The notes under the pieces were generated by a model. It was given only the letters and a program-made list of their open reading frames with translations. It had not been told where the DNA came from and searched no databases. From contig NC_054746.1 in the NCBI RefSeq assembly GCF_018143015.1, positions 28,361,129 to 28,425,128 of the forward strand: DNA of 64,000 nt. The letters run 5' to 3'. A program made the translations under genes and the position numbers. Below, piece after piece: positions 26,713 to 56,436 of this stretch (its first letter is position 1; every line of letters starts with the position of its first letter). Source of the DNA: Lytechinus variegatus (taxonomy: Eukaryota > Echinodermata > Echinoidea > Temnopleuroida > Toxopneustidae).

Positions 26713-26948
26713 CACTGTAAAAAAATGAAGGTTAAATCTGACACCAATTGGTGTTAATAGAGGACCACACCCCGAGAAGTTAAAATTACACCCTAGAGAT
26801 TAAACATAACACCAAAGAGTGTAAATGTAACAACAAAAGGTGTTGTAATAACACCTATAGGTGTAAAACTAACACCAATTTAACACCGGTGTAAAATAAC
26901 TGGTGTGGTCCTCTATGTACACCGGTTAAGACCACAGTTTTTGCTGTG
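26713..26948 (+). mobile_element. CACTG-ended MITE, copy 1
   Basis: Starts CACTGTAAAAA and ends TTTTTGCTGTG, flanked on both sides by TA. The interior is built from GGTGTTA / TAACACC phrases and GAGGACCACACC. Near-identical to the reverse complement of 27538-27776. Confidence 0.8.
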
Positions 26949-27537
26949 TATAACGAGGAAGAAATAAAATATGATTTAAAAAAAGGGTCGTTCAGGGCGT
27001 TTGTTAATTGTCATAATATCAGAACAGATAGGTCTCAACAGAAAGCTATTATTGAGAAATTAATAGATGCCTACACAATGATTGTGGAACAGAAATTCAC
27101 TCTACCATGGGGTCCATGATTCTATCAACCGAGTATGAATATCGGTGGGCAAAGTATACTTACTTAGTTTATGCCTTTTATAAGGTCCTATTGCACTGGC
27201 GTAGGCTAGAAAAGGAGATAATATTACAACATGTCCGTGAATTTTGGAGGGAGGAGGAGGGGTTGAGAGTGAAGCAGGTTTTTGCCCAGCAGAAGAACCC
27301 ATAACATCCTTATGAAATTGATTATCATTCCTAACCATTTTTAGGGCAAATGATGTCACACTACATACTTTAATAATAGACATGTGATGCACAATAATCA
27401 ATACACTATATATTCATGACATACCTAGATTTTGACATTAACATAAAAACAGTTAGATAATTCTATTTGGTGAACTCGGCTGCAGGTAGTGAGAATAATT
27501 CATCCTAAATCAAGTAACTGGTAGGAATAATTCCTTG

Positions 27538-27776
27538 CACAGCAAAAACTGTGGTGTTAACCGGTGTACATAGAGGACCACACCAGTTATTTTACACTGG
27601 TTTTGAAATGGTGGTGTTAGTTTTACACCTATAGGTGTTATTACAACACCTTTGGTTGTTACATTTACACTCTTTGGTGTTATGTTCAATCTTTAGGGTG
27701 TAATTTTAACACCTCAGGGTGTGGTCCTCTATTAACACCAATTGGTGTCAGTTTTAACACCACAGTTTTTACAGTG
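27538..27776 (-). mobile_element. CACTG-ended MITE, copy 2 (inverted)
   Basis: The reverse complement of copy 1 with few changes. Reads CACTGTAAAAACTGTGGTGT on the minus strand and is flanked by TG on both sides. 589 bp separate the two copies. Confidence 0.82.
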
Positions 27777-28390
27777 TGAATGCTCATGAGCATTGCTGAA
27801 GAAGCGGTACCTCGATCAAGCTGGGGTAGAGTTGCACTTTGTATTCTTTTAATTAAAGCGCTACAAAAATCCAGCGAAAATTAAAAAAATTATTTGAACT
27901 TGTGTTTTATACGTGCTTGTGATTGTTAAAACATGCAGGTTGGCCTATTTTCGTGCGAGAGATGGCGCCAAACCAAATACAAACATGCCAAAAAAAATTC
28001 GGTATTTGAAAAAACCACAGTTTGTTTATTGCTTAGTTTCATGTTCGCATTTTGTGTTCACCCCATATTTTTCCGGAAAGTGAAAACACGATAAAACGAG
28101 ATAAAAAAATTGTCAAGTCAGCCCCTGATTATGTCTATTGAGATTAATTTGTGGAAGAATAAATCCTTCTAAATTCTTATTAATTAATCTTTTTATGTTT
28201 CATGCGATTTGTATGTAAATTGGTCAAGAAAAGAGGTCCAGAAGAAAATCGAGTCCAATCTAAATCTCTCGGCCCGGAATTGTCTTCTTTTTCTTTACCA
28301 CCTCATCCTCTCATCCAGAAGGGAGGATGGAGGGGGGAGGCACTCGACTTGCACATTAAGGTTTGCATCGGCTTCCCGCCCCACCCTTAG

Positions 28391-28500
28391 TCTGCAGGCA
28401 CAGACCCTAATTGAAAATTTGATCGACAAGTGTGTCTCCACATAAGACTAGGACATACCAAACTTGCTGTTTCAATTCCAGGGCGAGAGGGTGCCATGAG
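28391..28500 (+). repeat. Dispersed repeat, copy 1
   Basis: AGTCTGCAGGCACAGACCCT followed by a GTGTCTCCA and a GGCGAGAGG segment. The same order of blocks occurs at 49257-49375. Confidence 0.6.
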
Positions 28501-28954
28501 CCTAATTACATCAGGAGGGCTCAAGATATTCGTTCGACCCAACCCATTTACAATTTTTTTTCAATTTGATGTTGCTGATTGACAAAAATGTATGAATATG
28601 ATTCAAAATCTAACACTGATTCTAGAAATGGTAACTACTGAACTTCCTTCGCCCAAATTGGGATGATAAAAAAGTGGCTTGGTACTATTTTTTGACTGGC
28701 GGACTAATTAGGGCTATTTTACTGTTTCAGTCGATGAATTTGATCCATTCATAGTTATCTTCATAAATGGCGATTTATTTTCAAAATGAGCTGGCTACGG
28801 TACCCTTTCCTGGTCAGATATGGAATGCCAGATATATATCCTATCCAATGGTAGTAAACATTCCACCCTCTAATTTCACATTTATTTTTATGAATTTTTC
28901 AAGTGTCATTTTAACAAACAGGTCTATGGGGAATGTTTTACGCGCGTGACACCA

Positions 28955-29094
28955 GGGAAGCGTTTCATGAAAGGACTTGTCGGACGTTTTATCCGACAGT
29001 TACTATAGTAACAGTGCTTCTCAACCTATCAGAATCCAGGAAAGTTGTCAGATCTGACAACTTGTCGGACGAAAATATTGATGAAACGCCCCCC
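28955..29094. mobile_element. Short MITE with GTTTCATGAAA-type ends, copy 1
   Basis: GCGTTTCATGAAAGGACTTG at the left and GATGAAACGCCCCCC at the right are inverted ends. Internal GTCAGATCTGAC palindrome and GTCGGAC repeats. A second copy is at 40908-41059. Confidence 0.7.
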
Positions 29095-29536
29095 AGAGGG
29101 CCTTCAGTACGCAAGGCACGAGCGGACCACCCGTCCTCGTCTCAGCGTCAAACACTTTCGATCCTGCTTCTGTACTCTACTTATGTATACTGTATAGCTG
29201 TACATTCTACTTTGGATAAACTCAACTCCCTGATCCGATGAAGTCATGGGAATTCGTACCGACAGAGACTCATGACTGCAAAAGTACAGTATTTTCAAGA
29301 CCTCCACGAAATACAGTAACGGGACTCGAAAGGGCTTTTGTAAACCTCTATTGAATTTCTTTTTCTATACAAAGCCGCATGTCAACTGGATAAGGAACAC
29401 GGGTGCACTGAACTGAGAACAGTAAAGCAGGTCAAACCAAATGAAACATATATACAGTACACATGTATTGACCCGGGGTATTGACTCACGTTCAAAGTGA
29501 CCAGACCAGACGTTTCGGAACCGAAGTTATATTAAA

Positions 29537-48072
<18,536 letters not shown>

Positions 48073-48099
48073 CTGTCCTCATATCTTTAGTTGGCAGAA

Positions 48100-48105
48100 A
48101 ATAAA
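48100..48105 (+). promoter_or_regulatory. Poly(A) signal of lipase gene 2
   Basis: AATAAA lies 28 nt after the TAG stop of the anchorless lipase, giving a very short 3' UTR if used. Confidence 0.5.
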
Positions 48106-48109
48106 TATT

Positions 48110-48820
48110 TAGGGTATCATTTTCAAGACCATATGGCATTCCGGTATTAATCCATTGATGGTGTTATATTTTGGTGTCACCAACACTTTAACACCACACG
48201 GTGTGGTCTGATCCTATGTACATGTATGGGCTGCTTACTCAGTCGGAAAGCGGATTTCCATGGACTATACCTAACATGGTTTATAAGATAACCTTGGTGT
48301 AATTAAATCTACACCGTGCAATGTTAGTGTTGAATAGACACCAACACTGTGTCAAATATCACCACTTGCATGCAGAGAAGTATTTGGACATACCAGTGCT
48401 AGATTGTAACACCATAACAAGACAATTTTAAACACTAGCTCCAATTGACATTGGCTGTGATGTTCAATCGATCATAATATGTCAGCATCGTTATTGTTCA
48501 TTAAAATCATTATTATCATCGTCACTTTCTTCCTTATCACCATCAGTGTTGTTATTTGTCAGCTTATTCTTCACAAGCAGGTGCTTATTATATGAATTGA
48601 AAACTAACCAAAGATTTTAAATCACATAGATATTATTTATGCATTGAAATTATAAAATTCTGTTATCATTATCTCGTAATTATTATATTGTGGTTGATGT
48701 TTGTATCTTAATTGTAAATGGTGAATTTCTATAATTTTACCTTACTAATTCAATTACATTTATTCATTCAACAATTTTTTTCCATGCCTTAAATAAAATT
48801 CTGTGTCTTGTTTTGTAGGG
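48110..48820. other. Intergenic DNA 3' of lipase gene 2
   Basis: A diverged GGTGTTA/TAACACC-rich stretch at about 48170-48370 recalls the interior of the promoter-region MITEs but has no clear ends. Nothing else recognised. Confidence 0.4.
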
Positions 48821-48954
48821 GTGTGTATATGTGCGTGTGTGTGAGGGTGGTTGAGCATGCGGGTGTATGTGTGTTTGCAAGAGGGTGTGTTATATTTTTA
48901 TTTTCTTGAAGCGCCATGAGCCATGGCTACCTATATATAGGTATAGCCACCATT

Positions 48955-49088
48955 ATTATTATTAGTAGTAGTAGTAGTATAGTAGTAGTAGAAGTAGTAG
49001 TAGTAGTACTAATACTACTACAAGTAGTTATTATTATTATATCATTATTATTATCATCATCATCATTATTATCATTATCATTATTTCT
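48955..49088. repeat. (TAG)n and (ATT/ATC)n microsatellites
   Basis: Adjacent triplet runs, preceded at 48825-48890 by a GT-rich tract. Confidence 0.85.
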
Positions 49089-49256
49089 ATGAATGTTGAG
49101 TATACTTGTGTGGTGGACGGATAACGGATATTAAACTGGAGAGATAGAAAAAAAAATGCTGAGAAAGTAGAGATTAGGAGAATATGGGAGAGGGCGGGAG
49201 ATTCGATGAGAGGGTCTGAGAGAGTAGGAAACACAATTAACAGTCGGACTGAATAT

Positions 49257-49375
49257 AGTCTGCAGGCACAGACCCTGATTGACACTGATCAACGAGTGGG
49301 TCTCCATGCAAAAACTAGCACATGCAGATCTTGCTGATTTAATTCCTGAGCGAGAGGACCTTCAGTACACAAAGT
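49257..49375 (+). repeat. Dispersed repeat, copy 2
   Basis: AGTCTGCAGGCACAGACCCT with the same following blocks as 28391-28500; continues into GACCTTCAGTACACAAAG, which resembles 29098-29115. Confidence 0.6.
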
Positions 49376-49969
49376 AGGCTGCACATTCAGAACTCGAGTG
49401 AAAGGCTTGCACAGCAGACTATAAAATATTTCTAATATGTTTATATATATATATATATGTTTTAAATCTGAGGAAATGCAATATGCTTTGTATTACTGTT
49501 TACAACAAGTATAATCTATTGAATTATACATAACTGTATGTACCTTTACAGAGGTCTAACGAATTGGGAATATTTTATTCTAGATATACTAATGCAGTGA
49601 TCTGGGATAAGTGTTTATTTCTTGGAGGTCAAATTCTTACCCGGACCGAATGAGTTGAAATGATATATAGATAATTTTATAGGCCGGTATATTCTCGAAG
49701 CGCTACTAACTTTAAGAAATTTCGCTGGTAAAAATATTTAATGGCTCTAAAAACATTAATTTTGATACCTTATGTCGTATTGAGCAAAATTTCTAAAAAG
49801 CGTCTGGAGTGTACGCCATAATTATCTTGCTCAATAGGCTGATATGTTTTGAAATATACAATGCATATTTCAGCTCGGACATTGAGCTTTCATTATTTAT
49901 TTTGTTTGATTTACAAATTGATTTTGTTTAAGTGCTCTGTAAAATGTTTGTTTTATTGTGTGAATATCA

Positions 49970-52400
49970 CTTGCAGCTTTTTGCGCTGTGCGCTCGCATT
50001 ATTTGATTTGCCAAGTAGGCCTATATATTGATACATTATGATACATAATGTAAAAACGAAAGGTCATTGACCTTTGAAATGCTTTGACCTTGAATTTCAT
50101 GGGTGAATGAGCATCCTAGGTACTTAATTTTATTTTATTTGATCTTTTTGTTAGAATCTGTGCATCATGACACCGTGATCACCAACCTGTAATATAATTT
50201 TTATCTGGGAGATACCATTATACAGTATATTTAAAAAGGTCATTGGCCTTTGACCTTGAAAAAAAAACACTTTCCCCAACCCTTATTCCTCCTAACTTTT
50301 TGTTGGTAAATGTTGATACCCATACCTACTCAAATCAGTCAAAAAACCATTTCCAATAATTTTATTCCAGATGGTTACTAATTGCGGGATACTATTTTGT
50401 TTGATATACAAATTGATTTTGGTTAAGTGCTCTATATAAAATATTCATTTTATTGTGTGAATATCATTTTCAGCTTTTTGCGCTGTGCGCTCGCATTATT
50501 TGATTTGCCAAGTATGCCCACATATTAATTTCATAAGATTCTTTATATACTGATTCTATGACAAATTACTTAAAAATCCCCCTTTCATGACATTTTATCA
50601 AAAATTTTGTCTCGCGATTTGCGTTAGCATTATTGTTGAAAATATATCAACTCATAAATCCTATTCATGATTACAAAAGTGCTTAAAATGTCAAAATTTC
50701 AGGCTTATAACATTAATAAATACGATAAATAAAATTTTCATGAATTCCTAATTATACAAAATTGTTCCTTTTACAGAAATTGATATTGACAAGTTTCATA
50801 TCGCGCTTAGGAAGAGGAATAGGAGGATAGATATCATTTTCACTTGACAAAATGTCCTTAGGCCTAAAATATCCAGGTCTCGGGTCAAAATAGTAATAAA
50901 AATACCAGCTCGCGCTTCGCACTCGCAACATTTATTAAGTGCTATCCATATCCACTTTACAATATCCCTACACAGTGATTTAGATAGTGCTTGAATTCAC
51001 CCTTTTCATACCGGAATATCAAGCATTTATATAAAAAAATATACTAAAATTATCCATTTTCAGATCAGAATATCAAAAAAATTCTGCTCTCGCTTTGCAC
51101 TCGCATTATTAATGTAGAAAAAGACCAAACTTCCCATCATTTTTCATGATTTACAAGACATGAATAGAGTGTCCCATTTATTTATTTATAAGAACATATT
51201 TATTCAGGTACAAAAGATCAGCTTAAAACTGTTTTTCATCAATGACCTGATGAAAACATAAAGAACAACATAAATCATATCATACATGAAAAGTCAAAAT
51301 CAGAGTAAAAGATAACAATGCTTGGTAACATAAATAAACAAATATTTTTACTTAAATGATAATATGAATCAAACCGAAATGTTTAAGTTACCAAAAGACT
51401 CTTATTATCAAATTACTAATTGCATAATTTATTCACTGATAAAACAACACTGAAATGATAGCAATGAAATAATAATGGCATTATAGAAAATCGAGTGAAA
51501 CAACGACAATCAGTTATAAATGTATGTGAAAACAATAAAATATCAAAGGGTTAAGGATCATTACAAATAATAGCAACGTGCTATTGATGTTAAAGAGGAA
51601 TAAGATAATTGTATACTTTTAGGTCTGAAATCTCAATTTTGCCGTTAATGATTACAAAAAGTGCTCAGAATGTCAGTTTTTTAGGTCGGAATGTCAAAAA
51701 AATCAGGTCATGCTTCGCGCTTGCATTATTATTTTAATAGTTGAAATATGCATCGTCTTAATTGCTAACTGCAAAACGTCCTAAACATGTCCCTTTCCGA
51801 TAAAGCCAGAACCACTCGCAGCAATTATTTAAGTAACATATATATATAACGCATCTTTTTCAGTTTCACAAATATTGCCCAGAATATTCAATTTTCAGGA
51901 CAAAATACATGAAATTCCAAAAAATTTCAGCTCGCGCTTCCCGCTCGCACTATTCAAATATACTATGGCTCATGAGATTATTACACTTTTTTATGTTGTT
52001 TTATAAGAATAAAGCTAAGAAATGACTGTTAGGACATCAGGCGTTTTGCCCCCCCCCCCAAAAAAAAAAAAAATCACGGCCAAGAAAAAAAAAGAAAAGC
52101 AAAGGGACAAGGGTGAAATATAGGCCTGTTATTTTCCAAATGTCATGTCAAAATCTATCATAAACTTTGATTTTTTGTAATAAAAATGTTGACATTTTTA
52201 CTCGCTCGCTTCGCTCATTACTTATCAATTTTACGTGATATGCCGTATCGAGCCCCCTCAAAACTTTTGGCTCATTACGCCACTGGGATAACCCCTTCGT
52301 GATGTCAAAATCTATCACAAACTTTGATTTCTTGTAATAAAAATGTTGAAATTTTTGCTCGTTCGCTTCGCTCGCAACTTATCAATTTTACGTGATATGC
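49970..52400. repeat. Degenerate repeat field with GCTCGCGCTTCGC-like motifs
   Basis: Motifs such as GCGCTGTGCGCTCGCATTAT (49982 and 50479 regions), CTCGCGCTTCGCACTCGC (50909), CTCTCGCTTTGCACTCGC (51087), CATGCTTCGCGCTTGC (51708) and CTCGCGCTTCCCGCTCGC (51930) recur in AT-rich DNA. The first two sit in clearly related flanks about 497 bp apart. Confidence 0.65.
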
Positions 52401-52459
52401 CGTATCGAGCCCCCTCAACATTTTTGGCTCATTACGCCACTGGGACAACCCCTTCAAAG
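52145..52459. repeat. Tandem duplication, 2 x 157 bp
   Basis: Two near-identical units starting ATGTCAAAATCTATC and ending CACTGGGA(T/C)AACCCCTTC. Each holds a CTCGCTTCGCTC motif, so the duplication is the right edge of the repeat field. Confidence 0.88.
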
Positions 52460-52866
52460 AAACAAAAGTCAACTTTGAGCGGCCGATCAGGGAGAATTTG
52501 GGTGATTTTTTTTCGCCCCCCCCCCCCTATTGGCGGGAGCTGGATCCGCCCCTGGTCCCCCCTACCTTCGGGGAGAGATTTCCTCTCTTGAAGAAACGTA
52601 ATTATTCTCTTCGTAATTACCAGTGTGAGGATTAGTCTCGAAAAACCAAAAAACAAGAGCGGCGGTTTCTAGAAAGGTATTCAATTTGATTCCTTTCCAA
52701 GCAATACCCGTCAATAATTGGATCAGTTTTCTTTATATGAAATCAGTAATTCCATCGACTTCTAACTCATCTATCGGGGGGGGGGGTAGAGAATTTCTAG
52801 AATTTCTCTTCGCACTGCGGTTTTTATGTTCTTTTACTATGTTTTTCATTTTAATACGTATATCCT

Positions 52867-53408
52867 GGGGGGCCACTTACATTGATGAGTGGATACCATG
52901 CGCGACCAAAAAATACGTAAAAAAGGATTTTTTTCACGATAGGGCACGTTACGTACGTAACGTGATTAGGGTGTCAAAAACACAAAAATAATGAAAAAAG
53001 GGTATCTATTTCGCTAGGAAAATTACGTGTTTAGGGTCGAATTTGCGGGGATGATAAAACAAAATTAAAATGTTTCATGAAGGATGTCCGATTGGCCCAA
53101 CACTAATTGGTGTTTAGAGTCTGATTTGCGCGAGGTGTATAAGATGGGGTCGTACTAAACCAAATAAGGTAAAGCCAACGACCGAAGGACCCGTAACAAT
53201 AAAACATTCCTGTACTTGTTTAGGGGTTCATTTTAGGGAATATTTGCCAAGTCATATCGTTTTGTTTCAATACTTGTTAAGGGTAGGGTTTCAATATACT
53301 TGTTAAGGGGTGCATTTTCAGAATATGGAAATTACGTGTTTAGGGTGCTTTTCGAGACCCCATGGTCGCGCATGGTATCCACTCGTGAATGGAAGTGCCC
53401 CCCCCCCG
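52867..53408. mobile_element. Element with ~40-bp terminal inverted repeats
   Basis: GGATACCATGCGCGACCA near the left and TGGTCGCGCATGGTATCC near the right are perfect inverses, extended outward by GGGGGGCCACTTACATTGATG / GAATGGAAGTGCCCCCCC-type sequence. The interior repeats ACGTGTTTAGGGT and ACTTGTTAAGGG phrases. No transposase frame. Confidence 0.82.
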
Positions 53409-53874
53409 GATGTATATGAATGTTTTTAAAATACTATTTTTTTAATCTTTTCGTATCGTCTCATTTTGATTTTTACATGTTTTTTAATGTTCACGGACTC
53501 GCTGAAAAGCAGTATTTTATGACTGAATGAAAGTTTTATCGGCCGTTTCATCGTGATTAAATAAATTGAATACAATACAATAATGGCACCACCCCCCCCC
53601 CCCCTCCCCCGAGCTATATACGCCACCAGTATCTTGTTCCCAAAGCTTAGCGGATAAGCACCGCGTAGTGCAGGGGTAAACTCAATCTGCTCGCTACACG
53701 ATTGTGGTTTACAGGGGCCGCGCCCCCTCTCGATCGCATGGCCTTGGTCATTCGTACAACTACTCTGAAGCTGAGCTCATGAGCCGTGCCGAGTTGCATT
53801 CCATGACCATGTTGAGCTGAACTCGCTGGGCATGTGATTTAGCCAGAGTGATCCACAAAAGCTATCAATACAGC

Positions 53875-53929
53875 GTAACTGCCGTGTAATGTATTGTTAG
53901 ACAGCATAAAAAACAGGGTAGAGCCACAG
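53875..53929 (+). other. Candidate MOCS1 5' non-coding exon end
   Basis: GAGCCACAG|GTAAGT at 53921-53935 is a full consensus donor, the best one in the 8 kb upstream of the MOCS1 coding start, and could pair with the acceptor at 56231-56232. There is no transcript evidence, and the exon start is unknown. Confidence 0.25.
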
Positions 53930-54805
53930 GTAAGTAGCGAAATTGACTTCTGAAATCTGAATTCTGTTGTTGGACTTGGAGTGTTTATCCACTTTGAATA
54001 CCGGACTCTAAGTCTAACGACAACGTTAAGTCTTACTCTTCATGCTCTTACTCTTAAGATTAAATGGCTGCATTTTCTTTTCTAGACTCTATCTAATCTT
54101 GAATAAATGAAAGTTGAACTTGATTGATGATACTGATAGTGTCGTCGGTAACATTTTGTCATTATCTAGCCGGTTGTGAGTGTCTTCTTGTGTGAATCAT
54201 AATAGAATACCGTAGGTACTAAGTTACCATGCAGCCATGTAGGCCCACTCTTCATAGAAAGTAACTGGTGGGACTGGCGTGAATTTGTGACTCTTTATTC
54301 CCTCAACGGTTCCTTGGCACTACAGCAGTTGCACTGCACTAGGGACCTATGCTGGGCTGGCTATGGCAATGCTGAACTGAAACATATGAAGACAGGCATA
54401 TAATATAGCTATATTGTAGGCCAAGATCTTGATGTTGAGGGAAGAGTTCCCGGGGGGGGGGGGGGGGGGGTACTCAAGCATTTCAATGGACTCTTGTTCA
54501 TCCCCTCAAATCTCTGTCTCCCGCAACTATCACAGCCTATCCCCATGCCATATACATTGTACACAATGTCTGTGATCTCACTCATATTCACAGAAAATCT
54601 CATGCATAGAGCTGGTCTTTGAAATTGGCATCTCTGGGTACTCGAATTATGTTTCTTATGTTATGTTGTCATATTTCTTACGCTAGGGGTGTGCCTGATG
54701 ACGAAACCCTGAATTAGGGGTCGAAGGAATCGACTTCAGGGGTAAAATACAAGGTCTTGGGGAACTGAATGGTGTGAAAAACGGTCTACTGAACAGGATC
54801 GCAGT

Positions 54806-55272
54806 ATGGTCAGTTCCCCCATGTCTGCGCGGTCTCCCAAGTCTGCGCACCCGCGTATCTGCGCGATTCTAGTAAAAGAATATACGCAACGAACACAAAC
54901 TTTGCACATTCAATGCATAGACAGGTATTCATAAAAAAATCCGACTCAAAATGGTGGAAAAATAATGAATTCAGGGCATTTCATGTGACGGTCTCAAAAT
55001 GCAGCCTTTTGTCATCAAAATTCCCGAATCGTGTGCAAAGTGAATGAGTGCGCAGACATGGGGTACCATTTTTTTTTTCAATCTGAAAATGACTGCCCGA
55101 GGTTTTATCCAAGAAAATGATATATTTCTTTCAAATTTTTATGAGATATTTGGCACACTAACTCATTATGATGTAAGGAACATTATCAACTTAAAGATTT
55201 TGTGAAATAAGAAGAAATTCATGTTAAATCTTAACTCAAATTGTTAGGTGCGCAGACTTGGGGCCCACCATC
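54806..55272. mobile_element. Element with TGCGCAGAC-type inverted ends
   Basis: ATGGTCAGTTCCCCCATGTC then TGCGCGGTCTCCCAAGTCTG at the left; GTGCGCAGACATGGGGTACC at 55045 and GGTGCGCAGACTTGGGG at the right. Inverted and repeated phrases with no coding capacity. Confidence 0.6.
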
Positions 55273-56232
55273 ATACTACTATCTATACGGTGTGCGCTAG
55301 CAATAGCGCTGTGCATTACACTTGTATGTGGGCGCTAGATCTCGTGGTAACACAAATGTGATTGGCTGGTGACCTTAATGTATGCACTATAGTTTTGCAA
55401 AGCTTTAGAAAAGAAGTCAAGCAGACAAAGGTATCAGATGGTGGTTAAAATGCCATGATATCGGTTTGTTATAAGTTGGTATCACATTTTACGGTATTGT
55501 TTCGAATCGAAGGCCTCAGCTTGCAAACTGTTGAGAAGTTCCAATTTTCTCGCAACGGAAGCATGAGGTAACAAATTTGCCAATATTTTTACAAATGCAG
55601 AATTTGTTACCAAACTGAGCAATATTTGAATGTCGACTTATGATGGGTAGTATCAAACTATTCTTTGACCAGAAATAGATTATGATTCGGTCTTGTCCAG
55701 ATATATGGTTACCGGTAAACATTATATCTTGTTTCAATTTTAGGATTTAGTAGGTTGGTTGGTTGGTTGGTTGGTTGATAATGATTTTGGCAAATCTGTC
55801 AAATTGTAACTATTATTGCCTTCTTACATGAATATCAGAGATATTTTTTTTAAATTGAAAGTTGCTTATTCTTTTTTTTAAATACATGTATATTTGGAAA
55901 GAACAAGATAATGTTATGTTGGATTATCCACCAAGTCCGCTGAGATGCGATATCCTGTCAAACCCGCTCGTGTTTTATTTCAAGGGCTGAGGGATAAAAT
56001 CTCTGTCTCTCAAATAGTGTGTACAGAGAGGTATAAAATCGTGTGGCACATAACCATGTTACATTTAAATTGTCTTTGCTATTCGGTTTGATTTTCAAGC
56101 TGTTGTTGAATTTGAAAAAGAGCCTCCCAAATTGCTTCTGCAATCAATAAAAAAAATGTACCAGTTTGCACTATTAGGCTTTAAGTTTAATTTACTCTGG
56201 ATAATGATTTTTCACTTTCTTATCACATACAG
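55273..56232. other. Upstream region of MOCS1
   Basis: Contains a short (TTGG)n run at 55752-55777. No exon or element is supported. Confidence 0.35.
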
Positions 56233-56244
56233 ACTCGCTATAAA

Positions 56245-56436
56245 ATGTTCTCAAATAGACCATGTAGTATACTAATCAGCAGGACCCCCTGCGTGGCATG
56301 CCATATATGGAAGGTGTCGGCTCTTGGGTCGCTTAATAACCACCTCCTACATCCCCAACCCCATCATCATCATCATAGGGTAGTGCCTAAGAGATGCTTG
56401 CATAGAACAGCATCCGTGTTGTCCAGTAGCAAACAG
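56245..56436 (+). CDS. MOCS1: MOCS1 exon 1 (coding): presequence with histidine run
   Basis: 64 residues with no Asp or Glu, several Arg/Lys, and a run of five His at about 40-44; ends KQ before GTGAGT. The composition fits a mitochondrial presequence. The frame stays open to the acceptor at 56232, so a further coding exon upstream cannot be excluded. Confidence 0.78.

Larger units (their letters stand above)
26186..29536. promoter_or_regulatory. Shared upstream region of the head-to-head lipase pair
   Basis: 3.35 kb between the two start codons. Both promoters must lie here unless 5' non-coding exons were missed. It holds two inverted CACTG elements (26713-26948 and 27538-27776), an AGATGGCGCC box at 27960, the first copy of a GGACTTGTCGGAC element and a CTGCAGGCACAGACC repeat. 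No protein gene is visible in it. Confidence 0.5.
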
